Of a DNA stretch of 64,000 nucleotides, positions 42,723 through 52,167 are shown in pieces (positions within the stretch are counted from its first letter, which is position 1; every line of letters starts with the position of its first letter). The stretch comes from an uncultured Sphingomonadales bacterium. GTDB lineage: Bacteria; Pseudomonadota; Alphaproteobacteria; Sphingomonadales; Sphingomonadaceae. The DNA lies in the NCBI GenBank assembly GCA_903832325.1, contig CAILBC010000006.1:1-64000 (forward strand). The letters run 5' to 3'. The notes under the pieces were generated by a model that made no database searches, was not told the DNA's origin, and worked only from the letters and a program-made list of their open reading frames with translations. The translations under genes and the position numbers were made by a program.

Positions 42723-42969
42723 CTTTCGGGTGGGGCCGGAACGGGACCCGGGGCTGGGAAGTGGACGAAAAGCACCGCAAATCCGGCACTTTGGTCAAGC
42801 GCTTTGCTGGATTTGCGCAAGCAAAGGTGGCGCAGTGGCCCAGGTGACTGCAATGGCGGGATAAAATCCGGCGGCCCTGCGCAGGGCAGGAATGGATTTT
42901 CCTCGCTGCCTGATCCATTTCCCCGGGGGAGGGGCGGTCGCCGGTCCTTTTTTCAGCCGCAATGCAAAT

Positions 42970-42995
42970 CGATGCGCTTTTTTGTGGTCGCATCG
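42970..42995 (+). promoter_or_regulatory. Hairpin upstream of the ABC-F gene
   Basis: CGATGCG pairs with CGCATCG across a T-rich 12-base loop, 27 bases before the ATG. Leaders of ABC-F genes are sometimes attenuators; this could equally be an operator. Confidence 0.3.
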
Positions 42996-43021
42996 CAAAG
43001 CTATGCTTTAGGGCGCCAGCC

Positions 43022-44908
43022 ATGTTGACCATTTCCAACCTGACCGTGCGCCTGGGCGGGCGCGATATCCTTGCCGGGGCCAGTGCCGCCATACCGCCGC
43101 GCAGCAAAGTTGGGCTGGTGGGGCGCAACGGCGCGGGCAAGTCGACGCTGGTCAAGACGCTGATCGGCGAGCTTGAGCCCGATGGCGGCTCGGTCGACAT
43201 GCCGCGCGGTTGCCGGCTGGGCTATATCGCGCAGGATGCCCCCAGCGGCACCGCAACGCCGTTCGATACCGTGCTCGCCGCCGATATTGAGCGGACAAGC
43301 CTGCTGGCCGAATCCGAAACCGAAACCGATGCGCACCGTCTGGGCGATATTCACGAGCGGCTGATCGCGATCGATGCCTATACCGCGCCGGCGCGGGCCG
43401 CGCGCATCCTGTCGGGGCTGGGATTTGACGAGGTGGTGCAGGCGCAGCCGCTCGATTCTTTTTCCGGCGGGTGGAAAATGCGCGTGGCGCTGGCCGCTCT
43501 GCTGTTTTCCGAACCCGATGTGCTGCTGCTCGACGAACCGTCGAACCACCTCGATCTCGAAGCGACGCTGTGGCTGGAAAACTTCCTCAAGTCCTATCCC
43601 GCCACGCTGCTGGTTATCAGCCACGAACGCGATCTGCTGAACACCGTGGTCGATCACATCCTGCATTTGCAGGCGGGCAAGCTTACGCTCTATCCCGGCG
43701 CCTATGACGCTTTCGAGCGGCAGCGGGCCGAACGCGCGGCGCAGGCCGCCTCGTTCGCCGCCGCGCAGGACGTGCAGCGCGCCAAACTGGCCGACTATGT
43801 TGCGCGCAACAGTGCCCGCGCCTCGACCGCGCGCCAGGCGCAGGCCCGCGCCAAGATGCTGGCCAAGATGCAGCCGATTGCCGCGCTGAGCGAAGACCCG
43901 TCGCTCAGTTTCGATTTTCCCGATCCCGACGAACTGCGTCCGCCGCTGATCACGCTCGATCTGGCGAGTGTAGGCTATGCCGACAAGCCGGTGCTGCGCC
44001 GGCTGAACTTGCGCATCGATCCCGATGACCGGCTGGCCCTGCTGGGGCGCAACGGCAATGGCAAGACCACGCTGGCGCGCCTGCTGGCGGCGCAATTGCC
44101 GGCGATGGAGGGCGCGATGAATGCCAGCGGGCGCATGCGCATCGGCTATTTCACGCAATACCAGGTCGAGGAACTGGCGGGCGATGCCACCCCGCTGGAA
44201 CACATGGGGCGCGCCATGCCTGGCGCGACGCCGCAGGCGGTGCGCGGGCAATTGGGCCGATTTGGTTTTTCGGGCGGGCGCGCCACCGCGCAAGTGGGCA
44301 CGCTGTCGGGCGGGGAGCGGGCGCGGCTGGCGCTGGCACTGGTGACCCGCCACGCGCCGCATCTGCTGATCCTGGACGAACCGACCAACCACCTTGATGT
44401 CGATGCGCGCGAGGCGCTTGTGCAAGCGCTGAACACCTACAAGGGTGCGGTGATCCTGATCAGCCACGATCGCCACATGGTCGAACTGGCGGTGGACCGG
44501 CTGGTGCTGGTGGACGAAGGCACCGCGCGCCCGTTCGATGGCGACATGTCGGACTATATCGATTTCGTGCTTGGCCGGAACCAGCCAAAGGGCGATGGCG
44601 ACAAGGGCAAAGGTGGTGGCGGCAAAGCCGACCGCAAGGCGAGCGCGCAATTGCGCGAACAATTGCGCGGTGTGAAAAAGAAAGTGATCGATGCAGAGGC
44701 AAAAATCGCCAAACTGACAGCGGAAGTCAGTGCATTTGATCAGGCGATGTTTGAACCCGCACGGGCCCGGGCCGATCTGGCAAAGCTTTCCATGGGCGAG
44801 TTGTCGCGCCGCCGGGGTGAAGCCGCCAGCAGCCTCCGCGATATCGAGGCCTCGTGGATGGAACTTAGCGAAGCCTACGAAACCGCGATGGCCAATGGCG
44901 CGGCGTGA
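43022..44908 (+). CDS. ABC-F family ribosome-associated ATPase
   Basis: The 628-residue protein has two ABC cassettes without membrane segments: Walker A GRNGAGKST (about 35) and GRNGNGKTT (about 345), signatures FSGGWKMR and LSGGERAR, Walker B DVLLLDEPSNHLDLEA and HLLILDEPTNHLDVDA. The two are joined by the charged ABC-F linker (about 235-300), and a Lys-rich C-terminal coiled coil (about 540-620) follows. ABC-F proteins act on the ribosome in translation quality control or antibiotic protection; the Uup/YheS-like layout suggests housekeeping. The start is the ATG directly before the first strand LTISNLTVRLGG. Confidence 0.92.
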   Translation: MLTISNLTVRLGGRDILAGASAAIPPRSKVGLVGRNGAGKSTLVKTLIGELEPDGGSVDMPRGCRLGYIAQDAPSGTATPFDTVLAADIERTSLLAESETETDAHRLGDIHERLIAIDAYTAPARAARILSGLGFDEVVQAQPLDSFSGGWKMRVALAALLFSEPDVLLLDEPSNHLDLEATLWLENFLKSYPATLLVISHERDLLNTVVDHILHLQAGKLTLYPGAYDAFERQRAERAAQAASFAAAQDVQRAKLADYVARNSARASTARQAQARAKMLAKMQPIAALSEDPSLSFDFPDPDELRPPLITLDLASVGYADKPVLRRLNLRIDPDDRLALLGRNGNGKTTLARLLAAQLPAMEGAMNASGRMRIGYFTQYQVEELAGDATPLEHMGRAMPGATPQAVRGQLGRFGFSGGRATAQVGTLSGGERARLALALVTRHAPHLLILDEPTNHLDVDAREALVQALNTYKGAVILISHDRHMVELAVDRLVLVDEGTARPFDGDMSDYIDFVLGRNQPKGDGDKGKGGGGKADRKASAQLREQLRGVKKKVIDAEAKIAKLTAEVSAFDQAMFEPARARADLAKLSMGELSRRRGEAASSLRDIEASWMELSEAYETAMANGAA

Positions 44909-44920
44909 TCGTGCACCGGG

Positions 44921-45781
44921 TCAGAACCGGGCGGAAATGCCCAGATAGGTCTGGGTTGCCGGGGTAAACCGGTTCAGCCCGAAATTGGCGCCGATATCCA
45001 GCTGCAGATCGGGCCGCACAACCCAGGCCAGCGCCGCATCCGCCGCATACTGGCGGATCGTGCCCGCCGGATCAAAGTTCTGTGCGGTCCACAGTTCGCC
45101 GTAAAACATCAGCTGCGGCGTAATCGATTTCCCCAGATTGATTGTCTGCTGGGTCTGCACATGATGCCGGCCAGAGTCATTGCGATCGGCCAGAAAGTCG
45201 ATTTCGGGCGCAAAGGTCAGCAGCAGGCTGGGGGTCAGCACAATGTTGGTGCCGGCCACGACGCCGCCTTCCCAATGGCCATTGCCAATGCCGGCGCGCG
45301 CCACGGGAATTTTGACATAAGGCACCAGCGCAATCGAAAAGCCGGCGTTGGCCCGGGTCAGCCTGTGTTTGACCCGCAGGACCACATCGCCCGTGCCCGA
45401 CAGCGTGGTCGTGCCGCCCGCATCATGCGTGCGTACACTGGCCCAGGGGGTCCATGCCGCCTCTATATCGGTGGCGCCATCCACACCCAGTTTGAACACG
45501 GGATTGCTGTAGGCAACCGTATCGGTGGTCACGCCAGCGTGCGCATCGTGCGCCCAGTTTATCGCATCGGCTTCGATCAACACCCGTCCGCCCGGCGTGG
45601 TGCAGGCAAACGTGGAACGCGTGGGGCGATCGGTGCAAATCGGATCTGGCGCCGCAGGGGCAGGGGCAGGGGCTGGGGCAGGAGCAGGGGCGGCCGGCTC
45701 GGTGGCGGCCGTCGTTTGTGCAACAGCAGGCAGGACCGGACCGGCCATCATCATGACAGCCAGCGCCGTACGCAGGACCAT
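44921..45781 (-). CDS. Outer-membrane beta-barrel, phenol-degradation-transporter-like
   Basis: A 286-residue exported protein: signal peptide (LRTALAVMMMAGPVLPAVAQ), a short Ala-Pro repeat, then alternating strands ending in LGISARF. RPTRSTFACTTPGGRVLIEA with later KIPVARAGIGNGHWEGGVVA resembles the MetA-pathway/Phenol_MetA_deg family of putative transporters. Its substrate is not known. Met 45781 fits the signal peptide; no clear ribosome-binding site is seen. The stop lies 12 bases from the convergent ABC-F stop. Confidence 0.7.
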   Translation of the reverse strand: MVLRTALAVMMMAGPVLPAVAQTTAATEPAAPAPAPAPAPAPAAPDPICTDRPTRSTFACTTPGGRVLIEADAINWAHDAHAGVTTDTVAYSNPVFKLGVDGATDIEAAWTPWASVRTHDAGGTTTLSGTGDVVLRVKHRLTRANAGFSIALVPYVKIPVARAGIGNGHWEGGVVAGTNIVLTPSLLLTFAPEIDFLADRNDSGRHHVQTQQTINLGKSITPQLMFYGELWTAQNFDPAGTIRQYAADAALAWVVRPDLQLDIGANFGLNRFTPATQTYLGISARF

Positions 45782-45927
45782 TTTCAACAATCGTACCCCA
45801 AACACCCGGAAAGGCCGCAGATTTTTGCGCGTGCCGGCATTGGCCCGCGTCTCTGTGTGCCTGCGCAAAGGCGGGGGCAAAACCCGATGCCAATACGCTG
45901 GGGCGCCCCTTCCCGGATTTGGCCCGA

Positions 45928-47043
45928 TTAGTCAAGCAAGTCGGCAACCGGGGTAAACGGATAGCCCAGTTCGCTGGCAACCGCTTCATAGGTCACTTTG
46001 CCGTCGTGCACATTCAGCCCGGCGGCCAGATGCGGATCGGCCTTCAGCGCGGCCTTCCAGCCCAGGTTGGCAATCCGCAGCGCATGGGGCAGCGTCACGT
46101 TGTTGAGCGCATAAGTGCTGGTGCGCGCCACGCCGCCCGGCATGTTGGCCACGCAATAATGCACCACATCATCCACAACATATGTGGGATCGGCATGGGT
46201 CGTGGCGTGGCTGGTTTCGAAACAGCCGCCCTGGTCGATCGCCACATCCACCAGCACCGCGCCGGGGCGCATCGTGGCGAGCATGTCGCGCGTTACCAGT
46301 TTGGGCGCGGCGGCGCCGGGGATCAGCACCGCGCCGATCACCAGATCCGCCTCTGCCACCAGCGCGGCCAGCGTCGCCTTGCCCGAATAGATCGTGCTGG
46401 CGCGACCTTCGAAATGGTTGTCGAGCCGTTCGAGCACTTCGGGATCGCGATCGAGGATGGTTACATCCGCGCCCAGGCCCACGGCCATCTGCGCCGCATT
46501 GAACCCGACAACGCCGCCGCCGATCACCACGACTTTGCCCGGGGCCACTCCCGGCACGCCGCCCAGCAGCACACCGCGCCCGCCATGCGCCTTTTCCAGC
46601 GCGGTGGCGCCGGCCTGGATCGCCATGCGCCCGGCGACCTGGCTCATCGGCTTCAGCAGGGGCAGGGTGCGCCCCGGCCCGGTCACGGTTTCATAGGCGA
46701 TTGCGGTCACGCCCGATTTCACCAGATCGGCGGTCTGTTCCGGATCGGGCGCGAGGTGCAGATAGGTATAAAGGATCTGGCCCTGGCGCAGCTGCGCGCG
46801 CTCGATCGCCTGCGGCTCCTTCACTTTCACGATCATTTCGCAACCGGCAAAGATCGTCGCGGCATCGCCCTTGATCACCGCACCGGCGGCTTCATAGGCG
46901 GCATCGCTGGCGCCGATGCCAAGGCCAGCGCCTGCCTGCACCCACACTTCGTGGCCATGCGCGACCAGTTCGCGCGCCGATTCCGGGGTGAGGCCCACAC
47001 GATATTCGTGGTTCTTGATTTCGGTCACGGTGCCAACGCGCAT
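45928..47043 (-). CDS. ald: Alanine dehydrogenase
   Basis: The 371-residue protein matches the family length and carries [20 protein letters not shown], the pyruvate-binding KVKEPQ, the catalytic histidine in YLHLAPD, the NAD motif [15 protein letters not shown] and [16 protein letters not shown]. It interconverts L-alanine and pyruvate plus ammonia with NAD. AGGAGAG lies before the ATG. A divergent Lrp/AsnC gene begins 133 bases away and probably controls it in response to alanine. Confidence 0.96.
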   Translation of the reverse strand: MRVGTVTEIKNHEYRVGLTPESARELVAHGHEVWVQAGAGLGIGASDAAYEAAGAVIKGDAATIFAGCEMIVKVKEPQAIERAQLRQGQILYTYLHLAPDPEQTADLVKSGVTAIAYETVTGPGRTLPLLKPMSQVAGRMAIQAGATALEKAHGGRGVLLGGVPGVAPGKVVVIGGGVVGFNAAQMAVGLGADVTILDRDPEVLERLDNHFEGRASTIYSGKATLAALVAEADLVIGAVLIPGAAAPKLVTRDMLATMRPGAVLVDVAIDQGGCFETSHATTHADPTYVVDDVVHYCVANMPGGVARTSTYALNNVTLPHALRIANLGWKAALKADPHLAAGLNVHDGKVTYEAVASELGYPFTPVADLLD

Positions 47044-47176
47044 GGGTTGCTCTCCTTTGTATAACGGGCGCCAGAATACGCGGCGGGGCGCGCAAAATAT
47101 CACCCCTTTTTGCCCTTGTACCCGCACTTCGCGCAATGCTATCCCGATTATGGGACTGAAAACGGAAAAATATTGC

Positions 47177-47641
47177 ATGGATCGTACCGACCGCAACCTG
47201 CTTGAGGCGCTGCAACGCGATTCGTCGCGTTCGGTTGCCGATCTGGCCGAACTTGTCGCGCTGTCGCCGTCTGCGTGCCATCGCCGGATCAAGGCGCTGG
47301 AAGAACAGGGGCTGATCGCCGGCTATGCCGCGCGGGTCGATCCGCGCCGGCTTGGCCTGGCGGTCGAAGTGTTCGTGGAAATCACGCTGACCAGCCAAAG
47401 CCGTGAAGCGATGGACCGGTTTGAACGCGCGGTGGGCGATTTCGACGACATTCTGGAATGCCACCTGATGAGCGGCGCGGCCGATTACCTGCTGCGCGTC
47501 GCCGCGGCGGACCTGGCCGATTATGACGCCATCCACCGCGAATGCCTGGCGCGCTTGCCCGGGGTATCAGCCATGCGGTCATCATTTTCGCTGCGCCGGA
47601 TCAAGCGGATGGACGGCTATCCGGTCAGCCGGCTGCGATAG
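47177..47641 (+). CDS. Lrp/AsnC-family regulator, likely of ald
   Basis: The 154-residue protein has an AsnC helix-turn-helix (LLEALQRDSSRSVADLAELV, then LSPSACHRRIKALEEQGLIA) and the C-terminal RAM ligand-binding domain (DDILECHLMSGAADYLLRVA). The head-to-head arrangement with ald suggests alanine- or leucine-responsive control of that gene. An in-frame ATG at 47150 (MGLKTEKYC) is an alternative start. Confidence 0.9.
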   Translation: MDRTDRNLLEALQRDSSRSVADLAELVALSPSACHRRIKALEEQGLIAGYAARVDPRRLGLAVEVFVEITLTSQSREAMDRFERAVGDFDDILECHLMSGAADYLLRVAAADLADYDAIHRECLARLPGVSAMRSSFSLRRIKRMDGYPVSRLR

Positions 47642-47677
47642 ACGGTGATGACGTTTCTTTGAACCATCAGCACCGTC
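47641..47677 (+). terminator. Hairpin at the end of the Lrp/AsnC gene
   Basis: GACGGTGATGA pairs with TCAGCACCGTC (one mismatch) around 15 bases, starting on the last base of the stop codon. The T-run (TTTTTTT) only follows about 22 bases later, so terminator function is uncertain. Confidence 0.45.
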
Positions 47678-47743
47678 CAGGCTCTTGTTATAAATTGCGT
47701 TTTTTTGGCAGAAACCGGCACCCACCTTTTTGCATGATGCTTT

Positions 47744-47860
47744 CTAGAGCGAGATGACTTTAGGTTGAAGCACGCTTCAACAAAGTCATCAGCAACGCTC
47801 AAGCGCCGCGCGGGCTTATCGCCTGATGACATGATTCAATATCATGGCATCAGGCTCTAG
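47744..47860 (+). repeat. Double-hairpin intergenic element, copy C (variant hairpins)
   Basis: Ends CTAGAGC and GCTCTAG are inverted. The left hairpin is GATGACTTTAGGTTGAAGC with GCTTCAACAAAGTCATC, the core AACGCTCAAGCGCCGCGCGG followed by GCTTAT matches copies A and B, and the right hairpin is GCCTGATGACATGAT with ATCATGGCATCAGGC. Arms differ from A and B but the architecture is the same. It lies between convergent Lrp and thiolase-like genes and holds the thiolase-like TAG stop. Confidence 0.88.
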
Positions 47861-49404
47861 GGGGTTATGACAAAGCGGTTGCGCTGCCCATCGTGATGCA
47901 GCGCAACCGTGGCGCCGATCAGATCGTGGTGGGCGGCATGGGCCAGTGTGGCCTCATCGGCGGCATTGGCAATGAACCGCTCGCCGCTGGCGGTGCGGCC
48001 GATTGCGATGGCCTGCGCGGGCACGCCCTTGTTGCGCGCCACGGTATAGGTTTCGATCACGCCCCGGCCTTGCGCCTGGGCCAGCGGCACGACATCGGGC
48101 ACCGCATCGAGCTTTGCCTGAATCGGATCGTGCACCAGCGGCCGCCATGGCGCCGCGCGCGGCGAAAGCACCAGCGCGGCATATTTCGACTGGAACCCGC
48201 CATTGGCACAGACCAGCCCGGTGCCATCGCTGCCCCGCAGCCGTTCGACCATGCTGGCCACGCCATGCATCGAATAATTGTTCCCCGCCCCGCCGAAATA
48301 GGGCAGCCCGCCGGTCACGGTCAGCCCGCGCGGATCATCGCCGGCAAGCCCCAGCGCGGCCATCGCATTGAACACCGGGATCGGAAAGCAACTGTAGAGA
48401 TCGAATGCGGCAAGCTCCGCCCCGCTTGCCCCCGCTATGGCCAGCGCCCCGGCAAGGACGGCATCGGCGGCGGGATAGGTGGCAAGATCGGGGCGCGCGA
48501 GCGGCTCCTTTTCCTGCGCCAGCGTGGCCGCATGCACAAATGTCCAGCGGTCGGGTGCGATCCCCGCGGCGCGCGCGGCAGCCACGCTCATCAGCAGCAC
48601 GGCCGCGCCCTGGTTGACCTGATCGCGGGCAACAAGCTTGATCGTATAGGGATCGCAGACCAGGCGATTGCGCGCAGTGGGCGTGGCGATGCTGTCTGCG
48701 CTCAGCGCGTCCTGCGCGGCGCAGCTATGGGGATTGGCGGCGGCCACTTGCGAAAACGGCGCAAACAGCGCGCCCATCGCGGCGGCATAGGCATCGCGAT
48801 CCATCCCCAGCTGCCCGCGCCGCGCATTTTCCATCAGCGCATAGGCCACCGGCGGCGATATCACGCCATGGGCAATCGCCAGTGGCGATAGCAGGCCTTT
48901 TACGCCCATGCCGCGATCTTCGACCACACCGTCGCAGGTTTCGGCCCAATCGCGCGTTTCGCCCCGCGCCGTGAGGTGGCGGGTGGAAGACATCGCCTCT
49001 GCACCGAACACCAGCGCCGCCTCTGCCTCTCCGGCCAGGATGCGCGCGCCCATCTCCATCAGGATCGTCACCGGTGACTGGCCCCCCACTTTGTCGAGCA
49101 CGGCAAGGCGCGGGGTGATCCCCAGCCGGCGCGCCACGGCCAGCGGAAACTTGTCGGGCTTGCCAAAGGGGAACGGCGCCGCGTTCGAATCCTCGAACGT
49201 GCGGACCGCGCCCACCGCGCTCACCATCGCCCGCGCCGCCTCGCCCGCGCCGCAATCGACGAGCGCCGCCTCGGCCGCGCGCGCTGCCAGATCGGCGGCG
49301 GAAAGGCCGCGATAGTCCGGGTCTTCGATCCGTTCGACGGACTGGCCGACGCCGACAATGACCGGGGTGCGCGGATCGAGGTGGGCAATGGCATTGCTGG
49401 ACAT
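47857..49404 (-). CDS. Thiolase-superfamily acetyl-CoA acetyltransferase-like protein
   Basis: The 515-residue protein begins TPVIVGVGQSVERIEDPDYR and has thiolase-fold sequences: KVGGQSPVTILMEMGARILA, ALVFGAEAMSSTRHLTARGE, and a C-terminal GGLPYFGGAGNNYSMHGVAS with CANGGFQSKYAALVLS. It belongs to the SCP-x/acetyl-CoA acetyltransferase-like group of lipid or CoA metabolism; the classical N-terminal nucleophile cysteine is not obvious (the loop has GGQSP), so catalytic thiolysis is doubtful. A MarR gene lies upstream on the same strand. Its TAG stop is within repeat copy C. Confidence 0.8.
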   Translation of the reverse strand: MSSNAIAHLDPRTPVIVGVGQSVERIEDPDYRGLSAADLAARAAEAALVDCGAGEAARAMVSAVGAVRTFEDSNAAPFPFGKPDKFPLAVARRLGITPRLAVLDKVGGQSPVTILMEMGARILAGEAEAALVFGAEAMSSTRHLTARGETRDWAETCDGVVEDRGMGVKGLLSPLAIAHGVISPPVAYALMENARRGQLGMDRDAYAAAMGALFAPFSQVAAANPHSCAAQDALSADSIATPTARNRLVCDPYTIKLVARDQVNQGAAVLLMSVAAARAAGIAPDRWTFVHAATLAQEKEPLARPDLATYPAADAVLAGALAIAGASGAELAAFDLYSCFPIPVFNAMAALGLAGDDPRGLTVTGGLPYFGGAGNNYSMHGVASMVERLRGSDGTGLVCANGGFQSKYAALVLSPRAAPWRPLVHDPIQAKLDAVPDVVPLAQAQGRGVIETYTVARNKGVPAQAIAIGRTASGERFIANAADEATLAHAAHHDLIGATVALHHDGQRNRFVITP

Positions 49405-49460
49405 GGCGCATTCCGATTTTAAGCGTTCGTTTAAGTGTCCTTACAAGCCATTCCCGCGTT

Positions 49461-49530
49461 GGTACAAGCCCGCGCGGCGGTTGAGCGTCACGATGTGCGA
49501 TACGTTCCACTCATCGCACAGCCATATGAT
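49461..49530 (-). repeat. Double-hairpin intergenic element, truncated copy D
   Basis: In minus orientation it keeps the left hairpin TGTGCGATGAGTGGAACGTA with TCGCACA and the core GTGACGCTCAACCGCCGCGC followed by GGGCTTGTACC; the right hairpin is absent. It lies between the codirectional MarR and thiolase-like genes, the only copy not in a convergent junction. Confidence 0.85.
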
Positions 49531-49551
49531 GCGCTGTGTGCGGTTTCCCGC

Positions 49552-50025
49552 TCAGGCAATCTTTTCCAGCATCACCGCCAATTGCACGCGCTCATCCGGA
49601 TCAAGCCGCGCCTCGATCGCGCTGCGGATTGCGGCTGCATAAGTCGGCCACATGGCAGCACGGCAGGCTTCGCCTTGTGCGGTCAGGGCGGTGATCTGGC
49701 CCCGCCGGTCAACGGTGCAGGGCTGCATCGCCACCAGACCGGCCTGGTCCATCCGCGCCAGCAGCCGTGACAGGGTATATTGTTCGATCCCCAGCTTGTG
49801 CTGGATATCGCGCGGGCGTTGTGCGCCGTGGCGGCCTAGCAGTTGCAGGATATCGTACCATTCGGGCGGCGGCAGGCCTGCGGCTTTGAGCCCGGCGCGT
49901 GCCTTGTGCCGGGCGCGCGCGCCGGCGTCGATCAACCGGCCCCAGGCGAGCAGCGACACGGCGCCGGGCATTGCGGCCGGCGAATGGGACGGGGGTGGGG
50001 AAGCGGAAGAGGAAGAGCTGGTCAT
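49552..50025 (-). CDS. MarR-family transcriptional regulator
   Basis: The 157-residue protein has a Ser/Pro-rich N-terminus, then a MarR winged helix-turn-helix: WYDILQLLGRHGAQRPRDIQ, then GIEQYTLSRLLARMDQAGLV with the wing CTVDRRGQITALTAQGEA. It may regulate the downstream thiolase-like gene or the Kef-type antiporter encoded upstream on the same strand. Duplicated CGATGCACCTGCAT sites lie upstream of its start. Confidence 0.87.
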   Translation of the reverse strand: MTSSSSSASPPPSHSPAAMPGAVSLLAWGRLIDAGARARHKARAGLKAAGLPPPEWYDILQLLGRHGAQRPRDIQHKLGIEQYTLSRLLARMDQAGLVAMQPCTVDRRGQITALTAQGEACRAAMWPTYAAAIRSAIEARLDPDERVQLAVMLEKIA

Positions 50026-50111
50026 CGATGCCGGATATGCCCCCGGGGGACCTGGCAAACAATTCCGGCTTCATGCCGATGCATCAATTAACCGATCGGC
50101 AGGAGATTGAT

Positions 50112-50149
50112 CGATGCACCTGCATGCAAAACCCGATGCACCTGCATCG
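50112..50149. repeat. 22-base-spaced direct repeat upstream of the MarR gene
   Basis: CGATGCACCTGCAT occurs at 50112 and 50134, between the antiporter stop and the MarR start. It could be a pair of operator sites or a local tandem duplication. Confidence 0.7.
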
Positions 50150-50161
50150 ATTGCGCCCGGT

Positions 50162-51919
50162 TCAGCCGCCTTCGGCGATGAGCGCCGCGTCGACTTCGGT
50201 CACGATGGTGTGGTCGGCGGCATGCATGTCACCGGTTTCGATCTGCAGCGCGAGCCTTTCCGAATCGCGCGCGCGATACCGGGTTTCGGCCCGGGCAATC
50301 GCTTCATAGCTCAACCCCGCGTCATCGAGCGCGAGCCGGGCCATGGTAATCGCCGATTCCATCGTTTCGCGGATCACCGATCGCGCCGGGGTGGGTTCGA
50401 GCCGGATTTTCGCACGGCGGTCGAACACGCGCACGTGAATCGATGCCTGGGGAAAGGCGTGGTGCACCGCGTTGACCAGCGCGGCATCGACCTGATCGCC
50501 ATCCAGGCAGAACAGGATCATTTCCGCCTCTGCCGCGCCGGCCTGGCGCAGCACATCCAGCCGCGTGCCATCGCCGAAATAGACGCGCACGCCGAAAGAG
50601 GCCGACCGGTCGATCGCTTCGATATTGCGGTCGATCAGCGTGACCGCGATCCCGCTGGTCAGCAGCATCTGCCCCACCGCCTGGCCAAACCGGCCATAGC
50701 CGACGATCAACGCACTGGCGCAATCGCCCGCACCCTGCGCCCCGGGGCCTTCGCGTTCATCGGCTTCGGCCACCGGGGCCGTGCGAAACCGGCGCGTGGC
50801 ATTCATCAGGAAGGGCGTGGTTGCCATCGACAGCGTGACCACCGCGCCAAACAGGCTGGCCGCCTGCGGGGCGATCAGCATCGCGTGGGTGGCCTGGGCA
50901 AACAGCACAAAGCCGAATTCCCCGCCCTGGCTGAGCAACAGGCCCAGCGCCAGCGCCGACCGCCAGCCCATGCCGAGCAGCGCGCCAATGCCCACGATCA
51001 CCGCCGCCTTGATCACGATTACCAGCAGCGCGATCGCCACGACAAACAGCGGATCGTGCAAAATCGCAGTCAGATCGAGCATCATCCCGACCGACAGGAA
51101 AAACAGCCCGAGCAGGATCGACCGGAACGGTTCGACATCGGCCTCAAGCTCGTGCCGATAAGGCGATCCGGCCAGCATGACCCCGGCAATGAAGGCGCCC
51201 AGCGCGCTCGACAGCCCCAGGAATTCCATCAGCGCCGCCGCCGCCAGCACCGTGAACAGCGCGGCCACGACAAACATCTCGCGCTCGCCCAGATCGCCGA
51301 TCAGCCGGAACAGGGGGCGCAGCAGATAGCGCCCGGCCAGCACCAGCACCACGATTGCCCCCGCGGTTTCGACCGCCATCAGCCAGCCGGGCGGGCCCCC
51401 GGCATCCGACGGATTGCGGCTGAGCGCGGCGACAATCGTGATCAGCGGGATGATCGACAAGTCCTGAAACAGCAGAATGGCAAAGGCGCGCTCGCCAAAC
51501 GGGGTTTTCAACCGGCCCGATGATTGCAGCATCGGCAGAACCTGGGCCGTGGACGACAGCGCCAGCGGCAGGCCGAGTGCCAGCGCCGCAGCCTGGCTGA
51601 ACCCGGTGGTGAAATGCAGCGCGGCCGCCAGCACCAGGCCGCAGCCCGTCACCTGCATCAGCCCGGTCAGGAAAATATCGCGCCGCATGCGCCACAGGCG
51701 CGCCGGTTCCAACTCCAGCCCCACCAGAAACAGCAGCAGCGTGATGCCCAGCTCGGCAATGCCCATTTTCTGTTCGGCCTGCCCGACCAACCCCAGGCAT
51801 TGCGGCCCGACCACGACCCCCGCCAGCAGATACCCCAGCGTGGCCCCCAGGCCGAGCCGGCGAAACAGCAGCACGAACGCCAGCGCAAAGCCCAGCAGCA
51901 GAAAGCCGTCATGCAACAA
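50162..51919 (-). CDS. Kef-type monovalent cation:proton antiporter with TrkA-N domain
   Basis: The protein (585 residues from the proposed start) has about 12 membrane helices of the CPA2 family (GLGATLGYLLAGVVVGPQCL, then ELGITLLLFLVGLELEPARL and QDLSIIPLITIVAAL) followed by a cytoplasmic RCK/TrkA-N domain with the Rossmann motif IVGYGRFGQAVGQMLLTSGI. It resembles KefB/KefC potassium efflux systems. TTG at 51919 is proposed because homologous sequence starts there, but no ribosome-binding site is visible. A TTG at 52057 would add 46 Thr/Ala/Pro-rich residues encoded by a 15-base tandem repeat. Confidence 0.82.
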   Translation of the reverse strand: MLHDGFLLLGFALAFVLLFRRLGLGATLGYLLAGVVVGPQCLGLVGQAEQKMGIAELGITLLLFLVGLELEPARLWRMRRDIFLTGLMQVTGCGLVLAAALHFTTGFSQAAALALGLPLALSSTAQVLPMLQSSGRLKTPFGERAFAILLFQDLSIIPLITIVAALSRNPSDAGGPPGWLMAVETAGAIVVLVLAGRYLLRPLFRLIGDLGEREMFVVAALFTVLAAAALMEFLGLSSALGAFIAGVMLAGSPYRHELEADVEPFRSILLGLFFLSVGMMLDLTAILHDPLFVVAIALLVIVIKAAVIVGIGALLGMGWRSALALGLLLSQGGEFGFVLFAQATHAMLIAPQAASLFGAVVTLSMATTPFLMNATRRFRTAPVAEADEREGPGAQGAGDCASALIVGYGRFGQAVGQMLLTSGIAVTLIDRNIEAIDRSASFGVRVYFGDGTRLDVLRQAGAAEAEMILFCLDGDQVDAALVNAVHHAFPQASIHVRVFDRRAKIRLEPTPARSVIRETMESAITMARLALDDAGLSYEAIARAETRYRARDSERLALQIETGDMHAADHTIVTEVDAALIAEGG

Positions 51920-51992
51920 TGGCGAGGGAGAAGGGGGGTGCAGCGGCCTGGTCCTGTGTCTGGGCGGGAGTGGGCGTGGCGCGATTGGTCCT

Positions 51993-52037
51993 GCCGTACT
52001 TGTCCGCGCCGTACTTGTCCCCGCAGTTCTTGTCCCC
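51993..52037. repeat. 15-base tandem repeat, three copies
   Basis: GCCGTACTTGTCCGC, GCCGTACTTGTCCCC and GCAGTTCTTGTCCCC adjoin without spacers in the divergent region between the antiporter and the small beta protein. Confidence 0.95.
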
Positions 52038-52167
52038 GCCGCCGGGTGGGACGTCAAGCGTTCCGCAGTCCTGCAATGCTATTGACATCATTGTAGGCAA
52101 AGAGGAAGCAAGCAGGGTTTGGCGAAACGGCCAACAGGATGCCAACACACTATCACGGGAGAGAGCG

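Noticed and set aside
47744..47860. Insertion sequence remnant with transposase
   Set aside because: Inverted ends exist, but at 117 bases there is no coding capacity and no obvious target-site duplication, so only a repeat element is claimed.
52050..52100. Sigma-70 promoter with TTGACA at about 52084
   Set aside because: No acceptable -10 hexamer lies 16-18 bases downstream.
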